Origin: Pseudonocardia xinjiangensis
GTDB taxonomy: Bacteria; Actinomycetota; Actinomycetes; Mycobacteriales; Pseudonocardiaceae
Reading direction: 5' to 3'
Assembly (NCBI RefSeq): GCF_012911925.1
Contig: NZ_JAAXKY010000001.1
Location: 62,001-126,000, forward strand
DNA length: 64,000 nucleotides
The translations under genes were made by a program, and so were the position numbers. Position 1 is the stretch's first letter. Each line of letters opens with the position of its first letter. Of this stretch, positions 47,283-56,151 are shown one piece after another. The notes below the pieces were generated by a model. It saw only the letters and a list, made by a program, of their open reading frames with translations, was not told where the DNA came from and did no database searches.

Positions 47283-47326
47283 TGGGCGATACTCGGATCG
47301 AACCAGTGACCTCTGCGGTGTGAAGC
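47283..47326 (-). other. tRNA-Val (CAC) 3' half, probable att site of an integrated element
   Basis: Read on the minus strand these 44 bases give anticodon loop TTCACAC (anticodon CAC), the 3' strand of the anticodon stem CGCAG, AGGTC, T-stem ACTGG, T-loop TTCGATC, CGAGT and acceptor strand ATCGCCC plus A. The 5' half (acceptor, D-arm) is absent, and one T-stem pair is mismatched. A tRNA 3' half beside an integrase is the mark of attL/attR of an ICE or prophage. Confidence 0.65.
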
Positions 47327-47667
47327 AATGCAAGCCGCCAGCCCGCAAGGGCCTTTCCGCAGGTCACCCGGCAACTCGTCCGTGGACATCCGTCGCCGAC
47401 ATTGAATGTGCGCGCCGGTTGTCACGCAGTTGGTCACTCACGCGAGCACCCCCGCTGCGGACAGCCACACCCCACGCCGCGAACATCCCGCAGTGCCGAT
47501 GATCGAAGTGCGACACGTTTCCCGGCTCTCGGGTTCATCGGCGTGGACCACGCACGGACGCGCGTGGCGCTAGAGGAACACCACCCTCGCATCGCCGGCC
47601 GGCTGCTGCGCCTGCGCCGGGCGACCATCCCGCTGATCGTTTGGATGGGACGCCGCTCCGCTGCGTC
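47327..47667. other. Gap with no recognisable gene
   Basis: About 340 bp. Short open frames exist on both strands (one plus frame reads VALEEHHPRIAGRLLRLRRA near 47570), but I see no family. It probably represents flanking debris of the integrated element or the 3' region of the ABC importer operon. Confidence 0.35.
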
Positions 47668-48660
47668 CTAGGAGCGCCAATTCTTCAGGCTGTCCAGGGC
47701 GACGGCGACGATGATCACGACGCCCTTGATGATGAGCTGGGTGAAGAACGGCACGTTCATCAACACGAGCCCGTTGCTGAGGACGCCGATGATGAGCGCG
47801 CCCACGAACGTGCCGTGGATCCGGCCGCGGCCGCCGAAGAGCGAGGTGCCGCCGAGCACGACCGCGGCGATCGCGTCGAGCTCGTAGCCCTCACCGGCGC
47901 GGGGTTGGCCGGACTCGACGCGGGCGGCGAACATGACGCCGGCGAGACCGGCCGTGAGCCCGGCGAGCAGGTAGACCTTGAGCAGCACGCGCTTGACCTT
48001 GATGCCCGCGAGGCGAGCGGCCTCGACGTTGCCGCCCACGGCGTAGACGTGTCGGCCGAACGTGGTGCGTTCGAGGACGAACCACACGGCCAGGTAGGTG
48101 ATCACCATGACCACCACCGGCGAGGGGATCGCGGCGATGTTGCCGTTGCCGAGGAGGCGGAAGCCCAGCTGACCCTCGGCGATCAACGGCTGGCCGTCGG
48201 TGAGGGCGTAGGCGGTGCCGCGCAGGTAGGTGAGCGCCCCGAGCGTCACGATGAACGCGGGCAGCGCGAGGTAGGCCACGAGCAGGCCGTTGAGCAGCCC
48301 GGCGGCCGCACCGACCAGGATCCCGCCGAGCACGGCGACGAGGGTGGGCGTGCCGCCGTTCCACAGCAGCACGGACGTCACCCCGGCAACGCCGATGATC
48401 GACCCGACCGACAGGTCGATGCCGCCGGTGAGGATCACGAGCGTCATTCCTGCGGCCAACACGGCGTTGATCGAGACGGCGCGGGCGACGTTGAAGCCGT
48501 TGCTGAGGCTCCAGAAGTTGGGCGCGATCACCGCCATGAGGGCGACCATCGCGAGCAGCACGATGATGATGCCGTAGCGGTCCCACATCTGGCCGAAGCC
48601 GGGCCGGGAGCGCCCGGATCTCTCGAGCGCGGACGTGCCCGCCGGGACGGTCCGGGTCAT
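47668..48660 (-). CDS. rbsC: Ribose-type ABC transporter permease
   Basis: 330 residues from ATG 48660 (ATGA overlap with the ATPase). The BPD_transp_2 fold shows eight or more spans: YGIIIVLLAMVALMAVIAPN, AVLAAGMTLVILTGGIDLSV and GLTAGLAGVMFAARVESGQP, with the family motif GGIDLSVGS. It forms the channel for a pentose or other monosaccharide (ribose/xylose/autoinducer-2 type). The sugar is not defined by sequence alone; the symbol marks the family only. Confidence 0.9.
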   Translation of the reverse strand: MTRTVPAGTSALERSGRSRPGFGQMWDRYGIIIVLLAMVALMAVIAPNFWSLSNGFNVARAVSINAVLAAGMTLVILTGGIDLSVGSIIGVAGVTSVLLWNGGTPTLVAVLGGILVGAAAGLLNGLLVAYLALPAFIVTLGALTYLRGTAYALTDGQPLIAEGQLGFRLLGNGNIAAIPSPVVVMVITYLAVWFVLERTTFGRHVYAVGGNVEAARLAGIKVKRVLLKVYLLAGLTAGLAGVMFAARVESGQPRAGEGYELDAIAAVVLGGTSLFGGRGRIHGTFVGALIIGVLSNGLVLMNVPFFTQLIIKGVVIIVAVALDSLKNWRS

Positions 48661-50189
48661 GCGGGGGTGCCTCCGTTCTGGTAGCTGCTCGCCGCTGTGT
48701 CGGACCCGGCCACCCCGGTGGCGTGCAGCATCACGGCCTCCTCGGTGGCCTCCTGCCGGTCGAGCTCGGCGACGATCCGGCCGCCGCGCACCACCAGCAC
48801 CCGGTCGCTGATGCCGAGCGCCTCGGGAAGGTCGGAGGAGACCATGAGCACGGCGACGCCGCGCCGGACCTGCTCGTTGATGATCCGGTAGATCTCGTAC
48901 TTGGCGCCGATGTCGACGCCGCGGGTGGGCTCGTCGAGGATCAGCACGCGCGGGCCGACGGTGAGCCAGCGGCCGAGCACCACCTTCTGCTGGTTGCCGC
49001 CGGACAGGTGCCCCACGTCCTGCGACGGCGAGGTGCGGATGCCCAGGGCGTCCATCTGGCGGCGGGCCGCGTCCCCGATGGCGCGGCGGCGCAGCACCCC
49101 GAGCCGGGAGAGCCTGCCGAGCGCGCCGGCCACGAGGTTGTCGCGGATCGACATCAGCGGGAACAGCGCCTGTTCCTTGCGGCTCTCGGGGAGCAGCCCG
49201 ATGCCGTCGCGGATGCTGGCGGCGGGAGATCGGTTGTCGAGGAGCTTGCCGTCGAGTTCGACGGTGCCGCCACGGGCGCGGTCGGCGCCGTAGATCATCC
49301 GGGCGATCTCGGTGCGGCCCGCGCCGATCAGGCCGACCATCCCGACCACCTCGCCCGCCCGTAGCTGCAGGTCGACGGGCCCGATCCCGGCGCCGTCGGT
49401 GAGGCCCTGGACGCGGAGCACAACCTCGCCCGGCGTGCGGTCGTCGTGGACGTAGAGCTCCTCGACGTTGCGCCCGATCATCTGGGTGATCACCTTCTCG
49501 GGCGTGATGTCGGCCTTCTCGCTGGTGCCGACCGAGCGGCCGTCGCGGAACACGGTGACCCGGTCGGCGAGCTGCCAGACCTCCTCCATCCGGTGGCTGA
49601 TGTAGACCAGCCCCATCCCGGCGGCCCGCATCTCGTCGATCAGGCTGAAGAGCTGCCGCGCCTCCCGGTCCGACAGCGCCGCAGTGGGCTCGTCGAGCAC
49701 GAGAATCCGAGCGTCCTCGGCGAGGGCGCGGGCGATCTCGACCATCTGCTGGCGGCCGACGGACAGCCGGCGCATCGGCAGCCGGGGGTCGATGTCAGCG
49801 CGGACGCGGGCCAGCTTGTCGGTGGCGTCGCGCAGCACGCGCCTGCGGTCGAGGCCGCCCCAGCGCGTGCGGGGTTCGGCGCCCAGCGCCAGGTTCTCGG
49901 CCACCGTCATGTCGGGGACGGTGTTGAGCTCCTGGTGGATGATCACGATCCCCAGCGCGGCCGCCTCGATCGGGGACGAGACCGTGACCGGCTCCCCGTC
50001 GATCCGGATGGTGCCGGCGTCCGGGGCGTGGACACCGGCGAGCACCTTCATCAGCGTCGACTTGCCGGCACCGTTCTCCCCCATGAGGGCGTGGACCTCA
50101 CCGGCGCGCAGATCGAAGTCGACGCCGCGTAGGGCGGGAACCCCACCGAAGGACTTGGTGACGCCCTCCATGTCGACCAGGGCGGTCAT
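48657..50189 (-). CDS. rbsA: Ribose-type sugar ABC transporter ATPase (tandem domains)
   Basis: 510 residues from ATG 50189. Domain 1 has Walker A GENGAGKSTLMKVLAGV, signature LSVGRQQMVEIARALA and Walker B ILVLDEPTAALSD. Domain 2 has a degenerate Walker A (GLIGAGRTEIARMIYG), signature LSGGNQQKVVLGRWL and LILDEPTRGVDIG. This is the RbsA/MglA/XylG pattern. It energises RbsC-like import. It lies between binding protein and permease in the order rbsB-rbsA-rbsC. Confidence 0.93.
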   Translation of the reverse strand: MTALVDMEGVTKSFGGVPALRGVDFDLRAGEVHALMGENGAGKSTLMKVLAGVHAPDAGTIRIDGEPVTVSSPIEAAALGIVIIHQELNTVPDMTVAENLALGAEPRTRWGGLDRRRVLRDATDKLARVRADIDPRLPMRRLSVGRQQMVEIARALAEDARILVLDEPTAALSDREARQLFSLIDEMRAAGMGLVYISHRMEEVWQLADRVTVFRDGRSVGTSEKADITPEKVITQMIGRNVEELYVHDDRTPGEVVLRVQGLTDGAGIGPVDLQLRAGEVVGMVGLIGAGRTEIARMIYGADRARGGTVELDGKLLDNRSPAASIRDGIGLLPESRKEQALFPLMSIRDNLVAGALGRLSRLGVLRRRAIGDAARRQMDALGIRTSPSQDVGHLSGGNQQKVVLGRWLTVGPRVLILDEPTRGVDIGAKYEIYRIINEQVRRGVAVLMVSSDLPEALGISDRVLVVRGGRIVAELDRQEATEEAVMLHATGVAGSDTAASSYQNGGTPA

Positions 50190-50194
50190 CGGGC

Positions 50195-51160
50195 CTACTG
50201 CCAGCCCTTGTACTGCGCCAGGTTCTCCCTGGTGATCATCTCGGTGGGCACGAGCACGGACTGCTCCTCCAGCGCCTCGCCCGCGAACAGCTTCTGGGCC
50301 ATCTCCAGCGCGATCGCGCCCTGGGTGTTGGGGTCCTGAGCCGCCGTGGCACGGAACATCGAGTCGGGCTTCTGCAGTTCGGCGACCGCCTCCGGCGATG
50401 CGTCGACGCCGACGATCACCAGCCCACCGATGCCGGCCTGCTGCGCGGCGAGGGTGGCACCCAACGCCGTCGGGTCGTTGATCCCGAATACGCCCTTCAC
50501 GTCCGGGTGTGCGGTGAGCATGTCGGTGGCGATCGTCAACGCCTCTGCGCGCCCGTTGTCGCCGTTCTGCTCGGCGACGATCGTGATCTGCGGGTAGCCC
50601 TGCAGCGCCTGCTTGCAGCCGGTGACCCGGTCCTGCACCGACGAGATCGGCGTGCCGTTGATCAACAGGATGTTGCCTGCGCCGCCGATCTGGTCGGCCA
50701 GGTAGGTGCAGGCGAGGTTGCCGGCCGCGGTGTTGTCCAGGGTGACCTGCGCCTCGGCACCACGTGCGGCGACGTCGACCGCGACCACCGTGATCCCAGC
50801 CGCCTTGGCCCGCTCGACCGCCGGCCCGATGCCGTCGGAGTCGACGGCGTTGATCAGCAGCACGTCGACCTGCTGCTGGATGAAGGCGTCGATCTGCTCG
50901 TTCTGGGCACCGAGGTCCTGCCGGCCGTCCTGCACGTTGACGGTGGCGCCGATCTTCTCCGCCCCGGTCTGTACGCCGTTGGCCATCGACTGGAAGAACG
51001 GGTTGGACAGATCCTGGACCATCAGCCCGATGGTCTTGACGCCCGCGCCGGGCTCGCTGCCACGGTCGGTGCTGACCGGGTCACCCTCGCTACAGGCGGT
51101 GGCTACCGTGCATGCCAGCACCAATCCGCTCGCCACAAGCAGCCGCTGCCGCAGCCTCAT
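50195..51160 (-). CDS. rbsB: Ribose-type sugar-binding lipoprotein
   Basis: 321 residues from ATG 51160. Signal peptide VASGLVLACTVATACSEGD with lipidation likely at the Cys after ATA. The mature part is a Peripla_BP_4 domain: VKTIGLMVQDLSNPFFQSMA, AFIQQQVDVLLINAVDSDGI, GAGNILLINGTPISSVQDRV and GVFGINDPTALGATLAA. It captures the sugar outside the membrane. First gene of the three-gene operon; no kinase, isomerase or LacI gene accompanies it, so the sugar cannot be inferred from neighbours. Confidence 0.92.
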   Translation of the reverse strand: MRLRQRLLVASGLVLACTVATACSEGDPVSTDRGSEPGAGVKTIGLMVQDLSNPFFQSMANGVQTGAEKIGATVNVQDGRQDLGAQNEQIDAFIQQQVDVLLINAVDSDGIGPAVERAKAAGITVVAVDVAARGAEAQVTLDNTAAGNLACTYLADQIGGAGNILLINGTPISSVQDRVTGCKQALQGYPQITIVAEQNGDNGRAEALTIATDMLTAHPDVKGVFGINDPTALGATLAAQQAGIGGLVIVGVDASPEAVAELQKPDSMFRATAAQDPNTQGAIALEMAQKLFAGEALEEQSVLVPTEMITRENLAQYKGWQ

Positions 51161-51368
51161 CGCTCGTACCCCCTGCTCGCGCCGTTGCGAGAGGCGATGT
51201 TAACGCACACATCAGAGCAGAAGGAGCGTCCGGAGCACGGTGCCCACCGAGCGGTCGGCCAGTTTCATCGCAACCGGGTGGCGGCGCAGAACGCGCTCAG
51301 CGTGACGTCGACCCAGCTCAGACCGGCAGGTGGTACTGCTCTCGAGCACCGAGGTGCACTACCGCGTC
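51161..51368. promoter_or_regulatory. Control region of the rbsBAC-like operon
   Basis: Holds the promoter of the importer on the minus strand: the region around GATGTTAACGCACACATCAG (51197-51216) has TGATGTG and its near complement flanking GTTAAC, a plausible regulator site. From 51240 to 51368 no feature is evident; weak open frames are not family-like. Confidence 0.4.
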
Positions 51369-52514
51369 CTAACGGCGGACGCGGCCCGGGACGCGGTCCC
51401 CGTCGGCGCGCACGCCATGCCCCACGAGTGACCGCCGGTCCACCAGCACGGTGCCGGTCCACCGGCCGCCGAGGCCGCGGTGCTCCCGGCTGCGCACGAT
51501 CCCCACCAGACTGACCAGCCCCCACAGCACGGCGATCGCGGCCAAGCCCCCGCCTGCGTTCTGCAGCAGCAGGAAGCCACCCGTCCCGGCCAGGCTGCGG
51601 AGCAGCAGTCGAGTCCGTGCGGGGCGCACGCCGTCGAGGAGAACCGGCTGCAGCAGCACGGCCCGCTGCCCGAGCGTCCCGCCAGGGCCCAGCATCGGCA
51701 GCGCGACGAACAGTGCCAGCCACCCGAGCCAGGCGACGCCCGCGGCGGGGTCGCCGGCCTTCCGGGTGCCGGACACGAAATCCCCGCCCACCGCGAGCGA
51801 CAGAGCGTTGACCAGCACGGCGACGAGCAGGGCCGCGAGCCAGAGCCCGAGCAGGTCGCACAGCACCCCGAGCAGTCTCCGACCCGTGGTGACCGGCCGG
51901 GGCGCGCCCGGGGCGGCCGCGACGCCGCGCTGTCCGGGCACGCGCTGCAGCACCGGGGCGACGAGCGCACCGACGAGCGCGCCCGCGGTGTTCGCAATGA
52001 GGTCGTCGACGTCGAACAGCCGGTAGGGGCACGGGTAGAGGAACCAGTTGCCGGTGAGCTGCGTGAGCTCGATGAACAACGAGATTGCGAACCCGACGAG
52101 CGTTGCAACCACCACCGATCGGCGGCCCAGGTGGCGCAGCAGCGCCCCGAGCGGCACGAACAGCGCCACGTTGAACCCGACCTGCTGCACCGCCGGGTTG
52201 CCCAGGAGTCCGCGGACGCCCGTGCGCACCTGGTCGGTGCGGATGTCGGTCAGGAACTGCAGCGGGTGCAGCTGGGCTCCGGCGGCGGCGATCCGGCTCG
52301 TGCAGAACCCGGGGTCGACGTCCGGCAGGGGCAGCAGGGTGTAGGCGACCACACCGAGCGCGTAGACCAGCGTCGTGGCGGCGAGCAGGGCGTGCCCCGG
52401 GCCGAGCTCACCGCGCCGGCGGTAGCTGCGGGCCACGAAAGGCACGAAGGCAGCGACGACCAGCACCGCGCCGACGCCGATGGCGACCACTCCGGGCAAG
52501 ATCCGCACGTTCAC
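51369..52514 (-). CDS. VanZ-family membrane protein with RDD domain
   Basis: 381 residues from GTG 52514. VanZ part: ATTLVYALGVVAYTLLPLPD, NVALFVPLGALLRHLGRRSV, ISLFIELTQLTGNWFLYPCP and RLFDVDDLIANTAGALVGAL, with the conserved FDVDDLxxNTxG. The C-terminal part fits an RDD domain: RRLLGVLCDLLGLWLAALLV, then GTLGQRAVLLQPV and two spans. VanZ proteins give low-level teicoplanin resistance in enterococci, but most members have other, unknown roles. It is not linked here to vanRS 15 kb away. Confidence 0.87.
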   Translation of the reverse strand: MNVRILPGVVAIGVGAVLVVAAFVPFVARSYRRRGELGPGHALLAATTLVYALGVVAYTLLPLPDVDPGFCTSRIAAAGAQLHPLQFLTDIRTDQVRTGVRGLLGNPAVQQVGFNVALFVPLGALLRHLGRRSVVVATLVGFAISLFIELTQLTGNWFLYPCPYRLFDVDDLIANTAGALVGALVAPVLQRVPGQRGVAAAPGAPRPVTTGRRLLGVLCDLLGLWLAALLVAVLVNALSLAVGGDFVSGTRKAGDPAAGVAWLGWLALFVALPMLGPGGTLGQRAVLLQPVLLDGVRPARTRLLLRSLAGTGGFLLLQNAGGGLAAIAVLWGLVSLVGIVRSREHRGLGGRWTGTVLVDRRSLVGHGVRADGDRVPGRVRR

Positions 52515-52588
52515 CGTGAGGAGTCTGTGGCGACGGCCGCGGCTGCACCTCCCACCACGGGAGGAAAAAGATCTCCGACCGTGGGGCG

Positions 52589-53881
52589 ATGTCCGGCGGC
52601 GGCGCGGGGATCAGGCTCGACGCCGTGACGGAGACAATGGTGCCGGCCGCGACGAGCCGGGACGCGAGGCAGGACAGGCGCCTCAGAGGTCTCGACGCGG
52701 CACGCGGGCTCGCGGTGATCGGGATGATCGTGGTCCACGTATCCGGGGGCGCGCCGCTCGGCGGAGGCCTCGGCGGGACGGTGTTCGGCATCGCCGAGGG
52801 CCGCTCGGCGATCTTGTTCGCGGTGCTGGCCGGGGTCTCGCTGGGCCTGCTCAGTGGGGGCCGGCGAGGGCTGGCCGAACACCGGGCTGGGACGCGCGAG
52901 CAGCGGGACCGGACACGCATCGCCGTGCGGGCGGTGCTGCTGTTCGTGCTCGGCGTGGCCCTCGCCGCGATCAGCAGCGGCCCGATCGTCATCCTCAGCT
53001 ACTACGCCGTCCTGTTCGCGCTGGCCCTGCCCCTGCTGTGGCTGCGGCCCGGTGCGCTGCTGGCGTGGGCGGCGGGGTGGGCGCTCGTGGGCCCGCAGGT
53101 TTCGTTCCTGCTGCGTACCAAGATCCACACGGACGAGCTGGGCGGCACGGTCGCGCCGGTGGACCTCACCTCGTGGAGCGCGGCGGCCGACGCCGTGCTG
53201 CGGCTGCTGCTGACCGGGACCTACCCGGTCGCGACGTGGATGCCGTTCGTGCTGGCCGGGCTGGCGATCGGTCGACTCGACCTGCGGAGCGCGGCCGTGC
53301 GGGCGCGGCTCGCGATTGGCGGGGTGGCAGCCGCCGTGCTCGGGTACGGCGGCTCGTGGCTCGCGGTCGACGTCCTCGGCGGCCGGGAGGCGTTGATCGC
53401 TGCGTTGGCGCCGCTGGCGACGCAGGTACATCTGTCGCCGGAGCAGCTCGTCGAGCTGACGACGAGCTCGAGCATGGGCACATCGGGCACCTTGACACCG
53501 GCTTTCCTGCTGGTGGACGCACCGCACAGCGGTACGACCTTCGAGGTCATCGGTTCCACCGGGGTCGCCGTCGCGGTGCTCGCGCTGTGCCTGATGCTCG
53601 CAGAGCGCGGCCGGGTGACGGCTGCGGTCGAATGGCCCCTGGCCGCGGCCGGTGCCATGGCTGCCACCATCTACGCCGGTCACATCGCGGTGATGGCCCT
53701 GCTGACCGCCGCAGTGCCGAGCTGGCAACAGCAGCAGCCCTGGCTCGCGACGGTGCTCTTCGTCGTCGTCGCGATCCTCCTCGCCCTCGCCTGGCGTCGG
53801 TTGATCGGGCGCGGCCCGGTGGAGTGGGTGCTGCACACCGTGTCGACGCGCGCCGGCCGCTCGGGTAGAGATCAGGGATGA
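52589..53881 (+). CDS. DUF418/HGSNAT-like acetyltransferase membrane protein
   Basis: 430 residues from ATG 52589 (ATG 52637 is an alternative). The N-terminal RLRGLDAARGLAVIGMIVVH is the conserved start of heparan-alpha-glucosaminide N-acetyltransferase/DUF418 proteins, followed by about ten spans: RSAILFAVLAGVSLGLLSGG, AVLLFVLGVALAAIS, TWMPFVLAGLAIGRLDLRSA and AAGAMAATIYAGHIAVMALL. Such proteins are thought to acetylate cell-envelope sugars across the membrane. Its stop overlaps the histidine kinase ATG (ATGA), so it may be the target or sensor partner of that two-component system. Confidence 0.85.
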   Translation: MSGGGAGIRLDAVTETMVPAATSRDARQDRRLRGLDAARGLAVIGMIVVHVSGGAPLGGGLGGTVFGIAEGRSAILFAVLAGVSLGLLSGGRRGLAEHRAGTREQRDRTRIAVRAVLLFVLGVALAAISSGPIVILSYYAVLFALALPLLWLRPGALLAWAAGWALVGPQVSFLLRTKIHTDELGGTVAPVDLTSWSAAADAVLRLLLTGTYPVATWMPFVLAGLAIGRLDLRSAAVRARLAIGGVAAAVLGYGGSWLAVDVLGGREALIAALAPLATQVHLSPEQLVELTTSSSMGTSGTLTPAFLLVDAPHSGTTFEVIGSTGVAVAVLALCLMLAERGRVTAAVEWPLAAAGAMAATIYAGHIAVMALLTAAVPSWQQQQPWLATVLFVVVAILLALAWRRLIGRGPVEWVLHTVSTRAGRSGRDQG

Positions 53882-55149
53882 CACCTCCGCACCCGGTGGC
53901 GCCCGTTCCCGCTGTCGACCGCGTCGCGGCCTGGCTGCGGGCGCACCGGATCGCGGTGGACGCCGTGGTCGCCGCGATTGCCGCTCTGCCGAGCCTGCAA
54001 CTGGCGCGCACCGGCCTCGACGTCGTGCTCGCCGTCGTGGCCTGCGCCGCGCTGGTGGCCCGCAGGGTCCGGCCGGTGGCCGTCGGCCTGGTGGTGGCCG
54101 GCGTGGGCGTCGCCGCGATCCTCACCAACTCGACCCCCGCGATCGTCGTGGTGGCGGTGCTCGTGACGGGATACTCGCTGGCGGCGTACGGGCCTCGGTG
54201 GTCGGGCGTCGCCGCCGCAGTCGTCTCGGTGGCGGGCGCCGGGCTGATGCTGCTGGTCATGACCCTCCGGATCGGGCCGGCAGCGCCTCTCGCCGTTCGC
54301 TCGGTGCTCGGCGCGGCGGCGGTGCTGGCCGTCATCGTCTGGCTGGGCGGGGCGCTGCGGCGGGCCGGCCGACGCAACGTCGAGCACCTGCGCGAACGCA
54401 CCCGCCTGCTGGAGGCCGAGCAGGCGACCCAGGAACGGCTCGCCCGGATGGCCGAACGTGCCCGGATCGCCCGGGAGATGCACGACATCGTGGCCCACTC
54501 GCTCTCGGTGATCATCGTGCAGGCCGACGGCGGCCGGGTCGCCGCGGCGAACGACGGGTTCGGCCCGGGGACGAGCCCCGCGTCGATGTTCGGGGACATC
54601 GCCGACACCGGCCGCTGCGCGCTCGCCGACATCCGTGCCCTGCTCGGGCTGTTGCACGAGGACGACCGCGAGGAGACCGACGACGGCCTCGGCGCCCCGC
54701 AACCCGGCATCGACGCGATACCGGCCCTGATCGAGGAGCAGCGCCGCATCGGCACGCACGTCCGTCTGGTCGTCACGGGCGAACCGCGTCCCTTGCCCGC
54801 GGGAACGGCGTTGACGGCCTACCGCGCCGTTCAGGAGGCCCTCACCAACACGCTGAAGCACGCCGGGCGCGGAGCGCGGGCGGTGGTCGAGCTGACCTGG
54901 CACGTCGATCACCTCGCCGTCGCGGTGGTCGACGAGGGCTCGGCGCGTCCGCCGGGCCGTCCGCCCGTTGCCGGCAGCCTGGGCGGACACGGGCTGCGGG
55001 GCATGCGCGAACGCGTCGGCGCGCACGGGGGCTTCGTCGATACGGGCCCGGAGGGAAATGGCTTCGCGGTGCGCCTGCGGCTGCCCTACGCCGCCCCGCC
55101 CACGCCCTCCCCCGAACGCCCTCTGATCGTGCCGCGGGCGATCACTTAG
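53878..55149 (+). CDS. NarL/DesK-type sensor histidine kinase
   Basis: 423 residues from ATG 53878. Several N-terminal spans (VVAAIAALPSLQLA, AVVACAALVARRVRPVAVGL, GVAAAVVSVAGAGLMLLVM) form a membrane sensor without extracellular domain. Then a coiled-coil ERTRLLEAEQATQERLARMA, the HisKA_3 box REMHDIVAHSLSVIIVQADG, and ATPase motifs RAVQEALTNTLKHAG and GGHGLRGMRERVGAHGG. This family senses membrane or antibiotic stress. The stop is 11 bp before its response regulator. Confidence 0.92.
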   Translation: MTPPHPVAPVPAVDRVAAWLRAHRIAVDAVVAAIAALPSLQLARTGLDVVLAVVACAALVARRVRPVAVGLVVAGVGVAAILTNSTPAIVVVAVLVTGYSLAAYGPRWSGVAAAVVSVAGAGLMLLVMTLRIGPAAPLAVRSVLGAAAVLAVIVWLGGALRRAGRRNVEHLRERTRLLEAEQATQERLARMAERARIAREMHDIVAHSLSVIIVQADGGRVAAANDGFGPGTSPASMFGDIADTGRCALADIRALLGLLHEDDREETDDGLGAPQPGIDAIPALIEEQRRIGTHVRLVVTGEPRPLPAGTALTAYRAVQEALTNTLKHAGRGARAVVELTWHVDHLAVAVVDEGSARPPGRPPVAGSLGGHGLRGMRERVGAHGGFVDTGPEGNGFAVRLRLPYAAPPTPSPERPLIVPRAIT

Positions 55150-55160
55150 GCTCGTCCGGC

Positions 55161-55832
55161 GTGGGCGATGGGCCGTTGCGCGTCATGGTGGTCGACGACC
55201 AGGACCTCGTCCGCGCCGGCTTCCGGATGGTGCTCGACGCCCAGCCCGGCATCTCCGTGGTCGCCGAGGCCGCCGACGGCGACGAGGTGCTCGCCGTGCT
55301 CGCCGACCTGCCCGCAGACGTCGTCCTCATGGACATCCGGATGCCCCGCGTCGACGGCGTCGAGGCCACCCGCCGCGTCGTCGCCCACCACCCCGACACC
55401 AAGGTGATCGTGCTGACCACGTTCGACCTGGACTCCTCGGTGACCGCCGCGATCGCCGCCGGCGCGAGCGGTTTCCTGCTCAAGGACGTCACACCGGAGT
55501 TCATGATCGAGGCGGTGCGCAGCGTGCACCGCGGCGACGCCGTCGTCGATCCCGTCTCCACCCGGCGGCTGCTGCGCCAGGCGGCACCGCTGCTCGCGGG
55601 GTCGCCGCAGCCGGACCGCGGCGACGCCGCGCGTATCGCCGCCCTCACCCCGCGGGAGCGGGAGGTGCTCACCCTCATGGCCCACGGCGCCACCAACGCC
55701 GAGATCGCCGCGGCGCACTTCGTCGCCGAGACGACCGTGAAGACGCACGTGGGCAACATCCTGGCCAAGACCGGCTCGCGCGACCGGGTGCAGGCCGTGG
55801 TGCTCGCATTCCGCACTGGTCTGGTGCACTGA
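55161..55832 (+). CDS. LuxR/NarL-type response regulator
   Basis: 223 residues from GTG 55161. Receiver domain: MVVDDQDLVRAGFRMVLDAQ, phospho-Asp in ADVVLMDIRMPRVDGVEATR, and TTFDLDSSVTAAIAAGASGF with the conserved Lys in LLKDVTPEF. The C-terminal LuxR helix-turn-helix is LTPREREVLTLMAHGATNAE then FVAETTVKTHVGNILAKTGS. It is controlled by the preceding kinase; target genes may include the overlapping acetyltransferase-like gene. Confidence 0.93.
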   Translation: MGDGPLRVMVVDDQDLVRAGFRMVLDAQPGISVVAEAADGDEVLAVLADLPADVVLMDIRMPRVDGVEATRRVVAHHPDTKVIVLTTFDLDSSVTAAIAAGASGFLLKDVTPEFMIEAVRSVHRGDAVVDPVSTRRLLRQAAPLLAGSPQPDRGDAARIAALTPREREVLTLMAHGATNAEIAAAHFVAETTVKTHVGNILAKTGSRDRVQAVVLAFRTGLVH

Positions 55833-55904
55833 CCGCTTCGGAACGGGAGCCGAGTCGGATTTGGATCAAACCCCACACCACCGACAACAGCGTCCGACTT
55901 CCGG

Positions 55905-56068
55905 GGCGGGCTGATATGGCTCGGCGAGCGCGACCTCTCCGCGGCCCGCGCCCGGTTCGACGCCGGCGTGCGCCGGGTGCGGCTACGCCCCGGCGCTGGG
56001 TCACGTCGCCGAGGTCGACGCGGCCCTGGGCGCCCACGAGGCCGCCATCGACCGCCCCGCCCCTGGCG
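55905..56068 (+). pseudogene. TPR-repeat protein remnant
   Basis: Two frames here give GLIWLGERDLSAARARFDAG and, from about 55978, GYAPALGHVAEVDAALGAHE followed by AAIDR. This is a tetratricopeptide pattern (W..G....A...F..A ... P.A...A.V....G....A). No start and no complete domain remain and a frame change separates the halves. It lies between the response regulator and the decarboxylase-like gene. Confidence 0.5.
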
Positions 56069-56151
56069 GTGCCGACCGTACAGTTGATTCAGCAGGCGCC
56101 GTCGATCTTGATGGTGCCTTGAACAGTGGATCGAGAGCCTGGAGCGGCCAC

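Noticed and set aside
47283-47326. Functional tRNA-Val gene
   Set aside because: The 5' half (acceptor strand, D-arm, anticodon-stem 5' strand) is missing, so only a 3' fragment exists.
47327-47667. Plus-strand ORF ending VWMGRRSAAS
   Set aside because: Too short, no start signal, no family; likely chance frame.
51369-52514. Teicoplanin-resistance vanZ belonging to the vanRS remnant
   Set aside because: It is 15 kb away, fused to an RDD domain and flanked by unrelated genes; VanZ-family membership alone does not imply resistance.
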